From Sporomusa acidovorans (GTDB taxonomy: Bacteria; Bacillota; Negativicutes; Sporomusales; Sporomusaceae), in assembly GCF_900101845.1 (NCBI RefSeq), contig NZ_FNAM01000009.1, positions 1-64,000 on the forward strand: DNA of 64,000 nucleotides, read 5' to 3'. Shown in pieces: positions 17,793 to 26,704 of the stretch. The number at the start of each line of letters is the position of its first letter. Within the stretch, counting starts at the first letter, position 1. The notes beneath the pieces were generated by a model. It did not search any database and was not told the origin of the DNA. It worked only from the letters and a program-made list of their open reading frames with translations. The position numbers were made by a program, and so were the translations under genes.

Positions 17793-18629
17793 TTATTCAG
17801 CAATCTGATACACCGGATAGGAACCAAAGTTTTTATGCCACAAACATTTGGCTTCAACAGCATGGACAGCGGCGGCAATATTACATTCGGCAATACTGCC
17901 CTCCATATCAAAAAAGAAAATATACATACCCAACCCGGTACGCGCTGGGCGCGACTCAATACGGGTAAGATTAACTGCTCTTTGCGCAAATTCACCTAAT
18001 ATATGATATAAACTGCCTGGACGTTCGCCATTGATCTGGCAGACCAGAGTCGTTTTGCATTTGCCTGCTACCTGAGTAACCGGTTGCTTTTCCAAGCCGA
18101 TAAACCGCGTAGAATTGGAAGAGTTATCCTGAATATTGGTTTTTAATACTGTTAAACCATAAATTTCACCGGCCTTTAGGCTACCTACAGCCGCAAATAA
18201 CCCATCACTGGCTGCCACGATTCTAGCAGCTTCGGCGGTACTATCAACCGGTTTCAATTTGGCCTCGGGATATAGATTTTCCAGTGTTTTCCGGCACTGA
18301 GCCAGAGCTTGAGGATGAGAAACAATAGCCGCTATTTCTTGACTTCCTTTTTTCGCCAGCAAATTGTGCTTAACCGGTAGGATTACTTCTTTTGTAATAT
18401 ATAAATTAACGTCATGGGCGATTGTATCCAGCGTAATATTGACCGAACCCTCCAATGAATTTTCTACAGGTACAATACTTTCATCAACTTCGCCTGCGGC
18501 AACAGCCCGTATGGCGGTATCAATACCGATAAACGGTTTGAAACGTGCACCGGTTTTACCATACAAGCGTAAAACCGTTTCTTCACAATAAGTTCCCTGC
18601 GGGCCTAAGTAACCGACTGTCCTTATCAT
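17793..18629 (-). CDS. pheA: Prephenate dehydratase
   Basis: This 278-residue monofunctional prephenate dehydratase makes phenylpyruvate for phenylalanine synthesis. The N-terminal catalytic domain starts YLGPQGTYCEE and includes VPVENSLEGSVN and the catalytic TRFIGLE region. The C-terminal ACT domain has PGSLYHILGEF and the ESRPAR motif that binds Phe for feedback inhibition. The ATG at 18629 follows GGAGGGATC; an upstream in-frame ATG at 18734 lies inside the T-box leader. Transcription is controlled by the Phe T-box directly upstream. It also lies downstream of trpG with no terminator between. Confidence 0.96.
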   Translation of the reverse strand: MIRTVGYLGPQGTYCEETVLRLYGKTGARFKPFIGIDTAIRAVAAGEVDESIVPVENSLEGSVNITLDTIAHDVNLYITKEVILPVKHNLLAKKGSQEIAAIVSHPQALAQCRKTLENLYPEAKLKPVDSTAEAARIVAASDGLFAAVGSLKAGEIYGLTVLKTNIQDNSSNSTRFIGLEKQPVTQVAGKCKTTLVCQINGERPGSLYHILGEFAQRAVNLTRIESRPARTGLGMYIFFFDMEGSIAECNIAAAVHAVEAKCLWHKNFGSYPVYQIAE

Positions 18630-18643
18630 ATGATCCCTCCATA

Positions 18644-18938
18644 AAATAAAAAACCCCCGTCCCCGAAAGGACGAGAGCTTATCTCGCGATACCACCTTTA
18701 TTATCCGCCTTGCGGCGAATCTCTCATAGAGCACAGGCCATTGCCGATACTCCCCTTCGCTGATAACGGTGAAGGTCTCCGGCTCCGCCTACCATCTGCG
18801 CCGTTTCCGGCTAGCTTTCAGCAAGCAACTCCAAGGTGAACTTCAGCAAACCCATGCATACCGGTTCCCACCCTCCCGGCTCTCTGGAAAGCAATCGATC
18901 TACCTACTTTTCCTTTTCATCGTCTTTTACCTGTTATT
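18644..18938 (-). promoter_or_regulatory. Phe-specific T-box leader of pheA
   Basis: The leader contains the T-box core (RNA AAGGTGGTATCGCG at about 18684-18697). It is followed by a terminator hairpin CGTCC/GGACG (18658-18662 with 18669-18673) and a U-run. The Stem I specifier triplet is UUC (18838-18840 in minus sense) inside GAAGTTCACC. The T-box UGGU fits the A73 discriminator of tRNA-Phe. Uncharged tRNA-Phe is expected to stabilise the antiterminator and allow pheA expression. Confidence 0.93.
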
Positions 18939-18944
18939 TTTCCT

Positions 18945-18973
18945 AATATAGCATGCAAACAGTATCTTTTCAA
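18945..18973 (-). promoter_or_regulatory. Sigma-A-type promoter of pheA
   Basis: TTGAAA (18968-18973) and TATATT (18945-18950) in minus sense are separated by 17 bases. The promoter lies between trpG and the T-box leader, so pheA has its own start. Confidence 0.75.
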
Positions 18974-18989
18974 GTATAAACTTTAGTTT

Positions 18990-19559
18990 TTACTTTGTTT
19001 TCATTAAAAAATTGCTCAAAATAGTACTGCCTTGCGGCGTTAAGATGGATTCCGGATGAAACTGTACGCCTTCAACGTCAAATTCCCGATGGCGAAGCCC
19101 CATAATCAGATCATCCTGGGAAGTGGCTGTGACCTCCAGGCAATCAGGCAGCCCGTTTCTGTCAACAATTAAGGAATGATATCTGCCGGCAGTAAAGGGC
19201 CTGGGCAAATCCCGGTAAATTCCTTTTCCCTTGTGAATAATATATTCAGCTTTGCCATGCACCGGCTGCGGCGCCCGGATAACCTTCCCGCCAAATACCT
19301 CACCGATCGCCTGATGGCCAAGGCAAATGCCCAAGATGGGAATCTTGCCGGCAAACTGATCAATAACGGCTTTACTTATGCCAGCTTGAGCGGGTGTTCC
19401 CGGCCCTGGTGAAATAATAATACCACGATAACTGGCATCTTCTATTTCCTTGACTGTTGTTTTATCGTTGCGAATGACAGTGACCGGATAGCCTAAATTC
19501 GCTACATACTGATAGACATTATAGGTGAATGAATCATAATTATCAATCAGTAATATCAT
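18990..19559 (-). CDS. trpG: Anthranilate synthase component II (glutamine amidotransferase)
   Basis: This 189-residue class I glutamine amidotransferase supplies ammonia to TrpE. It shows LIDNYDSFTYN at the N-terminus, the nucleophile Cys in GICLGHQAIGE and the catalytic His/Glu in VQFHPES. The start is ATG 19559, after GAGGAGG with 10 bases; an ATG nine bases upstream is too close. It overlaps the 3' end of trpE by 17 bases, so it is translationally coupled. TrpG could also serve as PabA for folate synthesis, as in many Firmicutes with only one copy. Confidence 0.95.
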   Translation of the reverse strand: MILLIDNYDSFTYNVYQYVANLGYPVTVIRNDKTTVKEIEDASYRGIIISPGPGTPAQAGISKAVIDQFAGKIPILGICLGHQAIGEVFGGKVIRAPQPVHGKAEYIIHKGKGIYRDLPRPFTAGRYHSLIVDRNGLPDCLEVTATSQDDLIMGLRHREFDVEGVQFHPESILTPQGSTILSNFLMKTK

Positions 19560-21054
19560 GGTATTCATCCTCCTCAATGAGCTGCATTAAAACCCTGCCC
19601 TTATTCTTGATTTCCTGGTATTCCGTCTCCGGCACGGAATCAGCGACTATCCCCGCCCCTGTCCGCACCGTAACTTGCTGTCCGTCAACGATTAAGGTGC
19701 GAATGGTAATACAGGTATCCATATTTCCCCGAAAATCGAAATATCCTACCGCACCGGCATAGGGACCGCGTATGTCGCCCTCTAACTCCTGAATAATTTC
19801 CATTGCCCGTACCTTGGGCGCGCCGCTTACCGTACCTGCCGGAAAGCAGGCAGTCAACACATCTACCGCCGAGAACCTCGGGTCAATCTGACCTGATACT
19901 TCAGAAACAATATGCATAACGTGAGAATATTTTTCCACTTCCATCATCCGGTCAAGTTTGACCGTTCCGGGAAGGCTGACCCTGCCAATATCATTGCGGC
20001 CTAAATCTACGAGCATGGCATGTTCCGCTAATTCCTTGGCATCGGCCAGCAATTCGGCAACCAGTTCATCATCTTCAGCCGGCGTCTCGCCCCGCCGGCG
20101 TGTGCCGGCAATTGGACAAGTCAGAACTTTTCCATCTTCTAACTTGACCAGTCGCTCCGGCGAGGCACCAACAAGCTGCTTATGGCCGAAATTTATATAA
20201 AACATATAAGGTGACGGATTATCCTGTCTTAACTGCCGGTAGAGCGTAAACGGATGCCGTGTCAGTTTGTAATGGAAAGGGCGCGACAACACAACCTGAA
20301 ATATGTCGCCGGCCGCAATATACTCTTTGCCTTGCTTTACCATGCGGATATACCGTTCTTTAAGCAAAGCTTCCTCTTCCTCACTACTTCGTTCTGCCCG
20401 ATTATCCCCCTCCGCTTTTCCAGCCAAATTTTGCTTGGTTTCCGGTAAAACTACAGGCTGTTTAAGCTTTGCAACAAGGTGTTCCAGCTCATCTATCGCC
20501 TGATCATATTCTTTTGCAGCCTGCGCACCGGGAGTATGTTGTATCAAATTGATCAGCCGCGTGGAATGAGTCAGATGATCCATAACAATGATATATTTGC
20601 AAACTAATAATTCCATAAGCGGTAAATCATCAGGTATTGTCAAGCCGCATACCCTTTCCCAGGTAGCCACTGCTTCATAGGCGGCATACCCGACCGCCCC
20701 GCCGGCAAAAGACGACAGTGCGGATATTTCCGGCATGGAAAATCGTTGCAAGAAATCTTTTAGCAATCCATGCGGTTTTCCTTGCTGGTGCGAGATACGG
20801 CCATCTACTAAAACATCAGTATGGTCATGATAGGCAGTGAACGTTGCCAACTGCCTTGTTCCCAAAAAGGAATAACGACCAAAGTTTTTTCCGGTTTGCG
20901 CACTCTCCAGGATAAAGCCCGGGTCGTCGCCCACCAGTTTATAATACAAAGACACCGGTGTTTCCATATCTGTTGATAGCTCCATACACACAGGAAATAC
21001 GGTATAGGCTGTTGCCAGCCGGCAAAATTCTTCTTTTTCCGGAAAAGCCTTCAC
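19543..21054 (-). CDS. trpE: Anthranilate synthase component I
   Basis: This 503-residue chorismate-binding enzyme makes anthranilate from chorismate. The motif PIAGTRRRG distinguishes it from PabB, which usually has PIKGT. Other motifs are DIFQVVLSRPF, SPERLVKL, DLGRNDIGRVS and the C-terminal GAGIVADSVPE. The tryptophan-feedback region ELSTD occurs near residue 26. The start is a GTG overlapping the trpA stop (GTGA), with GGGGGGAG upstream. In this operon trpE is near the 3' end, unlike the usual first position. Confidence 0.96.
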   Translation of the reverse strand: MKAFPEKEEFCRLATAYTVFPVCMELSTDMETPVSLYYKLVGDDPGFILESAQTGKNFGRYSFLGTRQLATFTAYHDHTDVLVDGRISHQQGKPHGLLKDFLQRFSMPEISALSSFAGGAVGYAAYEAVATWERVCGLTIPDDLPLMELLVCKYIIVMDHLTHSTRLINLIQHTPGAQAAKEYDQAIDELEHLVAKLKQPVVLPETKQNLAGKAEGDNRAERSSEEEEALLKERYIRMVKQGKEYIAAGDIFQVVLSRPFHYKLTRHPFTLYRQLRQDNPSPYMFYINFGHKQLVGASPERLVKLEDGKVLTCPIAGTRRRGETPAEDDELVAELLADAKELAEHAMLVDLGRNDIGRVSLPGTVKLDRMMEVEKYSHVMHIVSEVSGQIDPRFSAVDVLTACFPAGTVSGAPKVRAMEIIQELEGDIRGPYAGAVGYFDFRGNMDTCITIRTLIVDGQQVTVRTGAGIVADSVPETEYQEIKNKGRVLMQLIEEDEYHDITD

Positions 21055-21842
21055 CCTTGCTCCCCCCTGTCAAGCGCCAGTCTGAGTGAGGCGGTAAATT
21101 CGCGCACAGCAGCAACGTCCTGTTTCATCAAGCGTTCCATAACTGCGCTGCCGACAATAACGGCATCAGCCTGTTTAGCCGCCTGCCGCGCTGCTTCCGG
21201 AGTGCCAATACCAAAGCCAATAGCCAGCGGCAGGTCGGTTTCCCGGCGTACGGCAGCCAACAGCGGTGCAAGCTGGCCATAATCAATATGGCGCACGCCG
21301 GTAACGCCGGTATTCGAAATGCAGTACAAAAAACCGGCAGCCTGGCTGCAAATGGGTTTAAGACGCTCAAGGGTAGTTGTGGGCGCAATAAATTGAATAA
21401 GGTCTATTCCCATTTGCCGGCAGAGAGGTTCCACAGCAGCCGATTCCTCCAGCGGCAGATCGGGAATAATCAAACCGCTAATGCCGGCCTGAGCAAAGTC
21501 TGCGGTAAATTTATCAATGCCATACTGCAAAACAATATTGTAATAGGTCATAATCGCCAGCGGGATTGTTGTTTCTTGCTTAAGCTTGGTTACCAATTCA
21601 AGAGTTTTCCCAACCGTAGCCCCTGCCGCTAGTGCCTGGGCAGCCGCCTGTTGGATGATCGGACCGTCAGCCATCGGATCAGAAAATGGCAGGCCAATCT
21701 CCACCAAATCGGCTCCTGCTGCTTCGACCGCCTTAACAGCTTCCAAAGTTGTATGATAGTCGGGATAACCGGCCGTAATATAGATAATCAGCCCCTTACG
21801 GCCGGTTGATTTGCAATTGCATAGCTTTTCTGCCAGTTTCAT
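21051..21842 (-). CDS. trpA: Tryptophan synthase alpha chain
   Basis: This TIM-barrel protein of 263 residues cleaves indole-3-glycerol phosphate. The conserved [15 protein letters not shown] includes the catalytic Asp; the catalytic Glu is in [21 protein letters not shown] is the phosphate-binding end. The ATG overlaps the trpB stop (ATGA) and the trpA stop overlaps the trpE GTG, so translation is tightly coupled. The partner is TrpB from the gene just upstream. Confidence 0.97.
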   Translation of the reverse strand: MKLAEKLCNCKSTGRKGLIIYITAGYPDYHTTLEAVKAVEAAGADLVEIGLPFSDPMADGPIIQQAAAQALAAGATVGKTLELVTKLKQETTIPLAIMTYYNIVLQYGIDKFTADFAQAGISGLIIPDLPLEESAAVEPLCRQMGIDLIQFIAPTTTLERLKPICSQAAGFLYCISNTGVTGVRHIDYGQLAPLLAAVRRETDLPLAIGFGIGTPEAARQAAKQADAVIVGSAVMERLMKQDVAAVREFTASLRLALDRGEQG

Positions 21843-23026
21843 TCTGCCGATCCCTCCATTACTTTTGCTACCATCTCTACGTCCTTATCCCCCCGTCCGG
21901 ACAAACAGACAATAATTGCATCGTCTGCCGCTGTTTGGGGCATCAGGTACTCTAAATAGGCTACTGCATGGGAACTTTCCAAAGCCGGAATAATGCCTTC
22001 CACCCTGGCCAGCCGTTCAAATGCCGCCAAAGCTTCTTTATCCGTCACTGCCGTATATTGTACCTTGCCGGTATCTTTAAAGAAGGAATGCTCCGGCCCG
22101 ACGCCGGGATAATCAAGACCGGCCGATACCGAGTAAGCGGGAATTACCTGCCCGTCACTATCCTGCCGCAGATAACTCAAGGCCCCGTGCAAAACCCCTG
22201 GTTTTCCGTATGTCAGCGAAGCTGCGTGTTCGCCGGTAGCCAGCCCTTTGCCGGCAGCCTCGACACCAATCTTAGTTATTGTGTCATTATCCCGGAATTG
22301 GTAGAATATTCCCATGGCATTACTGCCGCCCCCCACGCAGGCGATCACGTATTTCAGCCTTTCGCCGGTCTCGGCAATCTGCGCTGCCGCTTCCTGGCCG
22401 ATAACTGCTTGAAAATCTCTCACGATTATGGGGTATGGGTGCGGGCCGACCACAGAACCGATAATATAGTGGGTGTCCTGAATATGAGTAACCCAATATC
22501 TAATAGCTTCACTGGTCGCATCCTTCAAAGTGCCGCTGCCGCTCGTCACCGGCACAACCTTGGTTCCTAACAATCTCATGCGAAAAACATTAAGCGCTTG
22601 CCGCGCCATGTCTTCTTCTCCCATAAATACGCAGCATTCCATGCCAAACAGCGCAGCCACCGTGGCACATGCCACCCCATGCTGTCCGGCTCCGGTCTCA
22701 GCAACAATGCGTTTTTTCCCCATACGCCGCGCCAGGAGCGCCTGGCCGATTGCGTTATTGATCTTGTGCGCACCGGTATGAAGCAAATCTTCCCGTTTCA
22801 AGTAGATTTTTCCCCGCCCATAATGTTTGGTTAAATTGGCGGCATAATACAACCGGGTCGGTCTGCCGGCATATTCCCTAAAATAAAAGTTCACCTCTGC
22901 TTGAAACCCGGCATCGTTTTTTAATTTATAATAGCTTTCTTCCAGCTCAAGCAGCGCCGGCATAACCGTTTCCGGCACAAACTGTCCGCCATATTGCCCA
23001 AATCTTCCTTTTTTATCAGGCATCAT
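21839..23026 (-). CDS. trpB: Tryptophan synthase beta chain
   Basis: This PLP enzyme of 395 residues joins indole and serine. It has [14 protein letters not shown] at the N-terminus, the PLP lysine in [13 protein letters not shown], and GGGSNAMG as the phosphate loop. The start ATG at 23026 follows GGGAGAGG and overlaps the trpC end by 11 bases; a longer in-frame start at 23053 lacks a site. It is part of the trp operon. Confidence 0.97.
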   Translation of the reverse strand: MMPDKKGRFGQYGGQFVPETVMPALLELEESYYKLKNDAGFQAEVNFYFREYAGRPTRLYYAANLTKHYGRGKIYLKREDLLHTGAHKINNAIGQALLARRMGKKRIVAETGAGQHGVACATVAALFGMECCVFMGEEDMARQALNVFRMRLLGTKVVPVTSGSGTLKDATSEAIRYWVTHIQDTHYIIGSVVGPHPYPIIVRDFQAVIGQEAAAQIAETGERLKYVIACVGGGSNAMGIFYQFRDNDTITKIGVEAAGKGLATGEHAASLTYGKPGVLHGALSYLRQDSDGQVIPAYSVSAGLDYPGVGPEHSFFKDTGKVQYTAVTDKEALAAFERLARVEGIIPALESSHAVAYLEYLMPQTAADDAIIVCLSGRGDKDVEMVAKVMEGSAE

Positions 23027-23807
23027 AACCTCTCCCTTCTTGTTTGGAACCAATCAAAGCCAGTTCCCAGGTCTTAGCTGCTATATTATCGGCCGTAACC
23101 AGACTCTCCCCTACGAGAATGCCGTTTACACCGGCTGATTTTAATTTTTCAGCATCATGACCATCCTTAATGCCACTTTCACTGATAATCAGGCGGCCCG
23201 GCTCACAATAAGGCAACAACCTAAACGTTTGCTCAATATCAGTCGTAAAAGTCTGTAAATCCCGGTTGTTAATCCCTATCACTCCGGCATCAGTCTGCTG
23301 CACCCGTTTTAGCTCGGCCAAGGTATGCACTTCCACCAAGCAGTCCATTCCCAGTTTACGGGCGATTTGCAAAAAACGCACCAGTTCGCCGTCTGATAAA
23401 ATAGCGGCGATCAGCAGCACCGCGTCAGCGCCGGCAGCCCTGGCGGCATATAACTGATACTCGTCAATGATAAATTCCTTACACAATACCGGCAGCTCAA
23501 CATTTGCTTTGACCCGCATAATATCATCCATGCTGCCGCAAAAAGCAGCGTTGGTATGCACCGACAGGGCAGCAGCACCTTGACTGGCATAAATTTGTGC
23601 AAGTTCAATCACCGTATACCGGCTGCACAATCTTCCTTTAGCCGGCGAAGCCAGCTTGCATTCGGCAATTAAAGTCCAATCCTTGCGGGAAACTGCGCTG
23701 CTAAAAGCAAAGCATCCTGGCATTATCTCACCTAGCCCCGCAATCGGCCTGCCTATTTTGGCGGCTGCCACTGCTTTTCTTGTTTGTTGGACAATTTTAG
23801 CTAACAT
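23016..23807 (-). CDS. trpC: Indole-3-glycerol phosphate synthase
   Basis: This TIM-barrel enzyme of 263 residues closes the indole ring. Conserved features are the N-terminal helix, [12 protein letters not shown] (catalytic Lys), [20 protein letters not shown] and ISESGI near the C-terminus. The ATG overlaps the 3' end of trpF by seven bases. This is the single-domain form, with TrpF encoded separately just upstream. Confidence 0.97.
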   Translation of the reverse strand: MLAKIVQQTRKAVAAAKIGRPIAGLGEIMPGCFAFSSAVSRKDWTLIAECKLASPAKGRLCSRYTVIELAQIYASQGAAALSVHTNAAFCGSMDDIMRVKANVELPVLCKEFIIDEYQLYAARAAGADAVLLIAAILSDGELVRFLQIARKLGMDCLVEVHTLAELKRVQQTDAGVIGINNRDLQTFTTDIEQTFRLLPYCEPGRLIISESGIKDGHDAEKLKSAGVNGILVGESLVTADNIAAKTWELALIGSKQEGRGYDA

Positions 23808-24418
23808 AGATTACCCCTCTGCCGAACAGCGGCAATAAACCGCTCTATTTTTGCTGCATCCTTAACCCCATCGGTCTCAACGCCACCGGAAACGTCTACC
23901 CCATCCGGCTTAAGTATTTGGATGGCTGCGGCCACATTGTCCGCTGTCAAACCGCCGGCAACCAGTAAAGGCCGTGGTGCCTGCATTGCCAGAATTTGTG
24001 CCTGCCGCCAGTCAAAAGGCCGGCCTGTTCCGCCCTGCTGTCTCACGCTGAAGCTGTCAAATAAAGTCCATGCCGCCTGATAATCCTTAAAGGCCGCTCC
24101 ACTAACGCCCGGTTTTATCGGGAATGCCTTAATAACCGGATAACCAACCTGGCGGCAGTATTCCGGGGATTCGTCGCCGTGAAGCTGCACATAATCCAGT
24201 TGGCACTCTTTGGCCACGGTTTGCACTTCACCTAGCGGCGCATTGACAAACACACCCACTTTTTTAATTCCCGGCACCTGCAGGGAAATTGCCTGTGCCT
24301 GTTTGGGTGTAATCTGCCGTTTGCTGTCTGCAAACACGAAACCGATTAAATCTGCGCCAAAATTCTTGGCAGCCAGCGCCGCATCCAGGGTGCTAATACC
24401 GCAAATCTTTATGATAAT
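23801..24418 (-). CDS. trpF: Phosphoribosylanthranilate isomerase, probable AUU start
   Basis: The full protein has 205 residues and begins (I)IIKICGIST, the canonical TrpF N-terminus with catalytic Cys in KICG; the catalytic Asp is in GVDVSGGVE. Between the preceding in-frame TAA (inside trpD) and KICG there is no ATG, GTG or TTG. ATT at 24416-24418 has AGGGGGG seven bases upstream and is my choice. ATA at 24410-24412, which overlaps the trpD stop, is the alternative, and a weaker one is CTG. The nearest ordinary start is a GTG at 24337, which would remove the first beta strand and the catalytic Cys. Either an unusual start is used or translation depends on coupling with trpD. Confidence 0.93.
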   Translation of the reverse strand: MIIKICGISTLDAALAAKNFGADLIGFVFADSKRQITPKQAQAISLQVPGIKKVGVFVNAPLGEVQTVAKECQLDYVQLHGDESPEYCRQVGYPVIKAFPIKPGVSGAAFKDYQAAWTLFDSFSVRQQGGTGRPFDWRQAQILAMQAPRPLLVAGGLTADNVAAAIQILKPDGVDVSGGVETDGVKDAAKIERFIAAVRQRGNLC

Positions 24419-25449
24419 GGTAGGTCCCCCCTGTCCTGACAGTTTTGTGTAAAGGCTTGTAACGCTTCCAGTTTAGCGTAAGCGCGACCGCTGTCGATGC
24501 TTCTTGCGGCCAGCGCAATTCCCTCCTCCATATCGCCGGCCGCATCGGCCACAACAAGCGCAGCCGCCGCATTCATGAGGACAATATCCCGTTTGAAGCC
24601 TTGTTCCCCCTTAAGAAGCTCAATAATAATCTGAGCATTAGCTTCGATGGTCCCCCCCTGATAATCAGCCACCGTGCAGCGTTTAAAGCCATAGGCTGCC
24701 GGCTCAATTACATAGGAGCGGATTTTCTCGCCGCGTACTTCGGCTACCTGGGTTGGCGAAGCGGTTGATATTTCATCAAGACCATCCAAGCTATGCACAA
24801 CCAGGGCACTTGTCACGCCTAATTCGGCCAGGGCGTGAGCCACTTTGCCAGTCAACTTCGGATCATATACGCCAATGAGCTGACAATTGGCATTTGCCGG
24901 ATTGGTCAATGGCCCCAGCAAATTAAACACGGTACGAAAACCGAGTTCTTTGCGGGGCTTAACAGCATACTTCATAGCCTGATGAAAACTAGGAGCAAAA
25001 ATGAACCCAACCCCAATCGTATCAATGGCCGCCGCTACGGCCTCAGGCGACAGTTCTAGCTTAATCCCTAATGCGCTCAGTACATCCGCACTGCCACAAG
25101 AACTGGACACCCCCCTGTTGCCATGTTTCGCTACGTTGAGTCCGGCTCCGGCCAAAACAAAAGCTGCTGCCGTTGAAATATTGAACGTTCCCTGTCTGTC
25201 ACCGCCAGTTCCACAGGTATCAATAATTGTTTTGGCGCTGCATGTTACCTTTAGAGCCTGACTGCGCATGCTCTCGGCAAAACCGGCAACCTCAATACTG
25301 CTTTCTCCTTTCATTCTCATAGCGGTTAAAAAAGCGCCAATTTGAGCCTCACTGGCCTGCCCGGACATAATTACCTGCATAGCCTCGCGGGCATCCTCTC
25401 TGGAAAGATCTTGACCAGTAATTGTCTGAGAAAGATAGTCTTTTAACAT
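24409..25449 (-). CDS. trpD: Anthranilate phosphoribosyltransferase
   Basis: This protein of 346 residues adds the phosphoribosyl group to anthranilate. It shows DTCGTGGDRQGTFNIST (PRPP-binding GTGGD), KHGNRGVSSSCGSADVL and NLLGPLTNPA. The start is ATG 25449 after AAGGAGGATAAGGAT; the upstream ATG at 25485 lies in the leader. It is the first gene of the trp operon behind the Trp T-box, fused to no TrpG domain. Confidence 0.97.
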   Translation of the reverse strand: MLKDYLSQTITGQDLSREDAREAMQVIMSGQASEAQIGAFLTAMRMKGESSIEVAGFAESMRSQALKVTCSAKTIIDTCGTGGDRQGTFNISTAAAFVLAGAGLNVAKHGNRGVSSSCGSADVLSALGIKLELSPEAVAAAIDTIGVGFIFAPSFHQAMKYAVKPRKELGFRTVFNLLGPLTNPANANCQLIGVYDPKLTGKVAHALAELGVTSALVVHSLDGLDEISTASPTQVAEVRGEKIRSYVIEPAAYGFKRCTVADYQGGTIEANAQIIIELLKGEQGFKRDIVLMNAAAALVVADAAGDMEEGIALAARSIDSGRAYAKLEALQAFTQNCQDRGDLPLS

Positions 25450-25475
25450 ATCCTTATCCTCCTTTAAAAAAATAA

Positions 25476-25846
25476 AAAAGACCATTTCACCTCAAGGGGC
25501 GAAATGGTCGCGGTACCACCCTATTTTAAAAAATGCAGGCTGAAAATAAAAAGACCATTTCACCCCAGGGGCGAAATGGTCGCGATACCACCCTATTTGA
25601 AAAGCCTGACACTTTCCCTTATTCAGGTACGGGATAATTATATTTCTTATCCGATACCCTAGCCCGCTAACGGGGGCAACCGGCCCAGCCTACTTGCGTA
25701 CGCGTTTGGTGAGCAGCTCACAGGTCCATTCCACATGCTCTTAAGGCCGGTCATCACACCTCCGGAAATCCGGTCACCGGCTCGCTGAACGAAAGTGTAC
25801 ACATGTACTCGTCCTGTTCACAGCTGTTTTACAATTCATCAATTTT
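25476..25846 (-). promoter_or_regulatory. Trp-specific T-box leader with duplicated decision module
   Basis: Stem I carries the specifier UGG (25726-25728, minus sense) within GGAATGGACC. Downstream there are two nearly identical antiterminator/terminator modules. The distal one has its T-box at about 25581-25597 and a terminator with arms 25553-25561 and 25573-25581. The proximal one has its T-box at 25509-25525 and terminator arms 25480-25488 and 25501-25509. Both terminators use the arms GACCATTTC/GAAATGGTC with U-runs. The leader controls trpDFCBAEG by tRNA-Trp charging. Confidence 0.93.
25480..25597 (-). repeat. Tandem direct repeat of the T-box/terminator module, period 73
   Basis: The segment 25480-25525 recurs at 25553-25597 with only a few changes (GATACC versus GGTACC; loop CACCCCAGGGGC versus CACCTCAAGGGGC). 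The arms are identical, which suggests a recent duplication or strong selection. Confidence 0.9.
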
Positions 25847-25852
25847 ATTAAA

Positions 25853-25881
25853 ATTTTAGCGCATGATTTTTATCTTGTCAA
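25853..25881 (-). promoter_or_regulatory. Sigma-A-type promoter of the trp operon
   Basis: A consensus TTGACA (25876-25881) and TAAAAT (25853-25858) in minus sense are separated by 17 bases, just upstream of the T-box Stem I. Confidence 0.85.
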
Positions 25882-25889
25882 GGCCATTT

Positions 25890-26606
25890 TTACCTTTCCT
25901 TAATAATTTGCGCAATCGTCTGCGCCAGTTCCTGTAGTGTTCCCTGATAATCTGTATTTATGACTGCATTTTTCACATTCAATAAACAATCTGTCACCAA
26001 ATAAGTTGTCATGCCAATCCGGGCAGCAGCCAAATCTTCCTTAACATCGTTTCCTACCATCAGGCATTCTGCCGGCAGCCGGCCAAGATGAGCGGCGATT
26101 TCCAAGTAATATTCTACATGTGGCTTACAAAAATGACTTTGCTCATAACTGGTAATTAGTTTAAAATTAATATCATCTACCCCTGCCCAGGCAAGCCGTT
26201 GTCGAACTGCGCTGGCAGGAAATATCGGATTTGTCGCCACAACCACGTCCAGTCCGCACTCGATTACGGCCATAATGGCCTGACGGGCGGCGGCAGCCCG
26301 GCGGGTTATTGATTTTACTAAAACAAAATCAGTCTCATAAAACTCGTCAATAACCGGTAGTAAAATCTCCCTGGCAACGCCAATCTTATGTAAAAAGTCC
26401 TCCAAAAACACCTGCTGATTCGTTTTCGTCTTGTCCTTATTCCTAACCATGACATCTGTGGAGGCAAGGAGCTGGCTGACAAATTTCTTCGGATCGATTA
26501 CCTGAGCCACTTTAGCCCCAATATGCGTCAAATATTCACGCGCAAAGTCGTCCTGGTTAAGTGGCAGCAGGGTGCCGTCAAGATCAAACAATACACTCTT
26601 AATCAT
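25890..26606 (-). CDS. HAD-family hydrolase
   Basis: This 238-residue phosphatase-type protein starts MIKSVLFDLDGTLLP (nucleophile Asp8, acid Asp10). It has motif II in VVATNPIFP, a Lys in SHFCKPHVEYY and motif III in MVGNDVKEDLAAA. The cap domain lies between residues 18 and 110. AAGGAG precedes the ATG. The substrate is unknown. It lies just upstream of the trp promoter without an obvious terminator between. Confidence 0.88.
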   Translation of the reverse strand: MIKSVLFDLDGTLLPLNQDDFAREYLTHIGAKVAQVIDPKKFVSQLLASTDVMVRNKDKTKTNQQVFLEDFLHKIGVAREILLPVIDEFYETDFVLVKSITRRAAAARQAIMAVIECGLDVVVATNPIFPASAVRQRLAWAGVDDINFKLITSYEQSHFCKPHVEYYLEIAAHLGRLPAECLMVGNDVKEDLAAARIGMTTYLVTDCLLNVKNAVINTDYQGTLQELAQTIAQIIKER

Positions 26607-26704
26607 TCGCTATACTCCTTCGAGTTATGTTACCTTCGGTTTGCTATAGTATCGGAGAAGGAATCCACCGTTTTTTATTGTATATTATCTCGTGAGGTGT
26701 TTCC

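Noticed and set aside
21968..22570. 200-residue plus-strand ORF opposite trpB
   Set aside because: It is the antisense frame of a strongly conserved gene, with no ribosome site or family.
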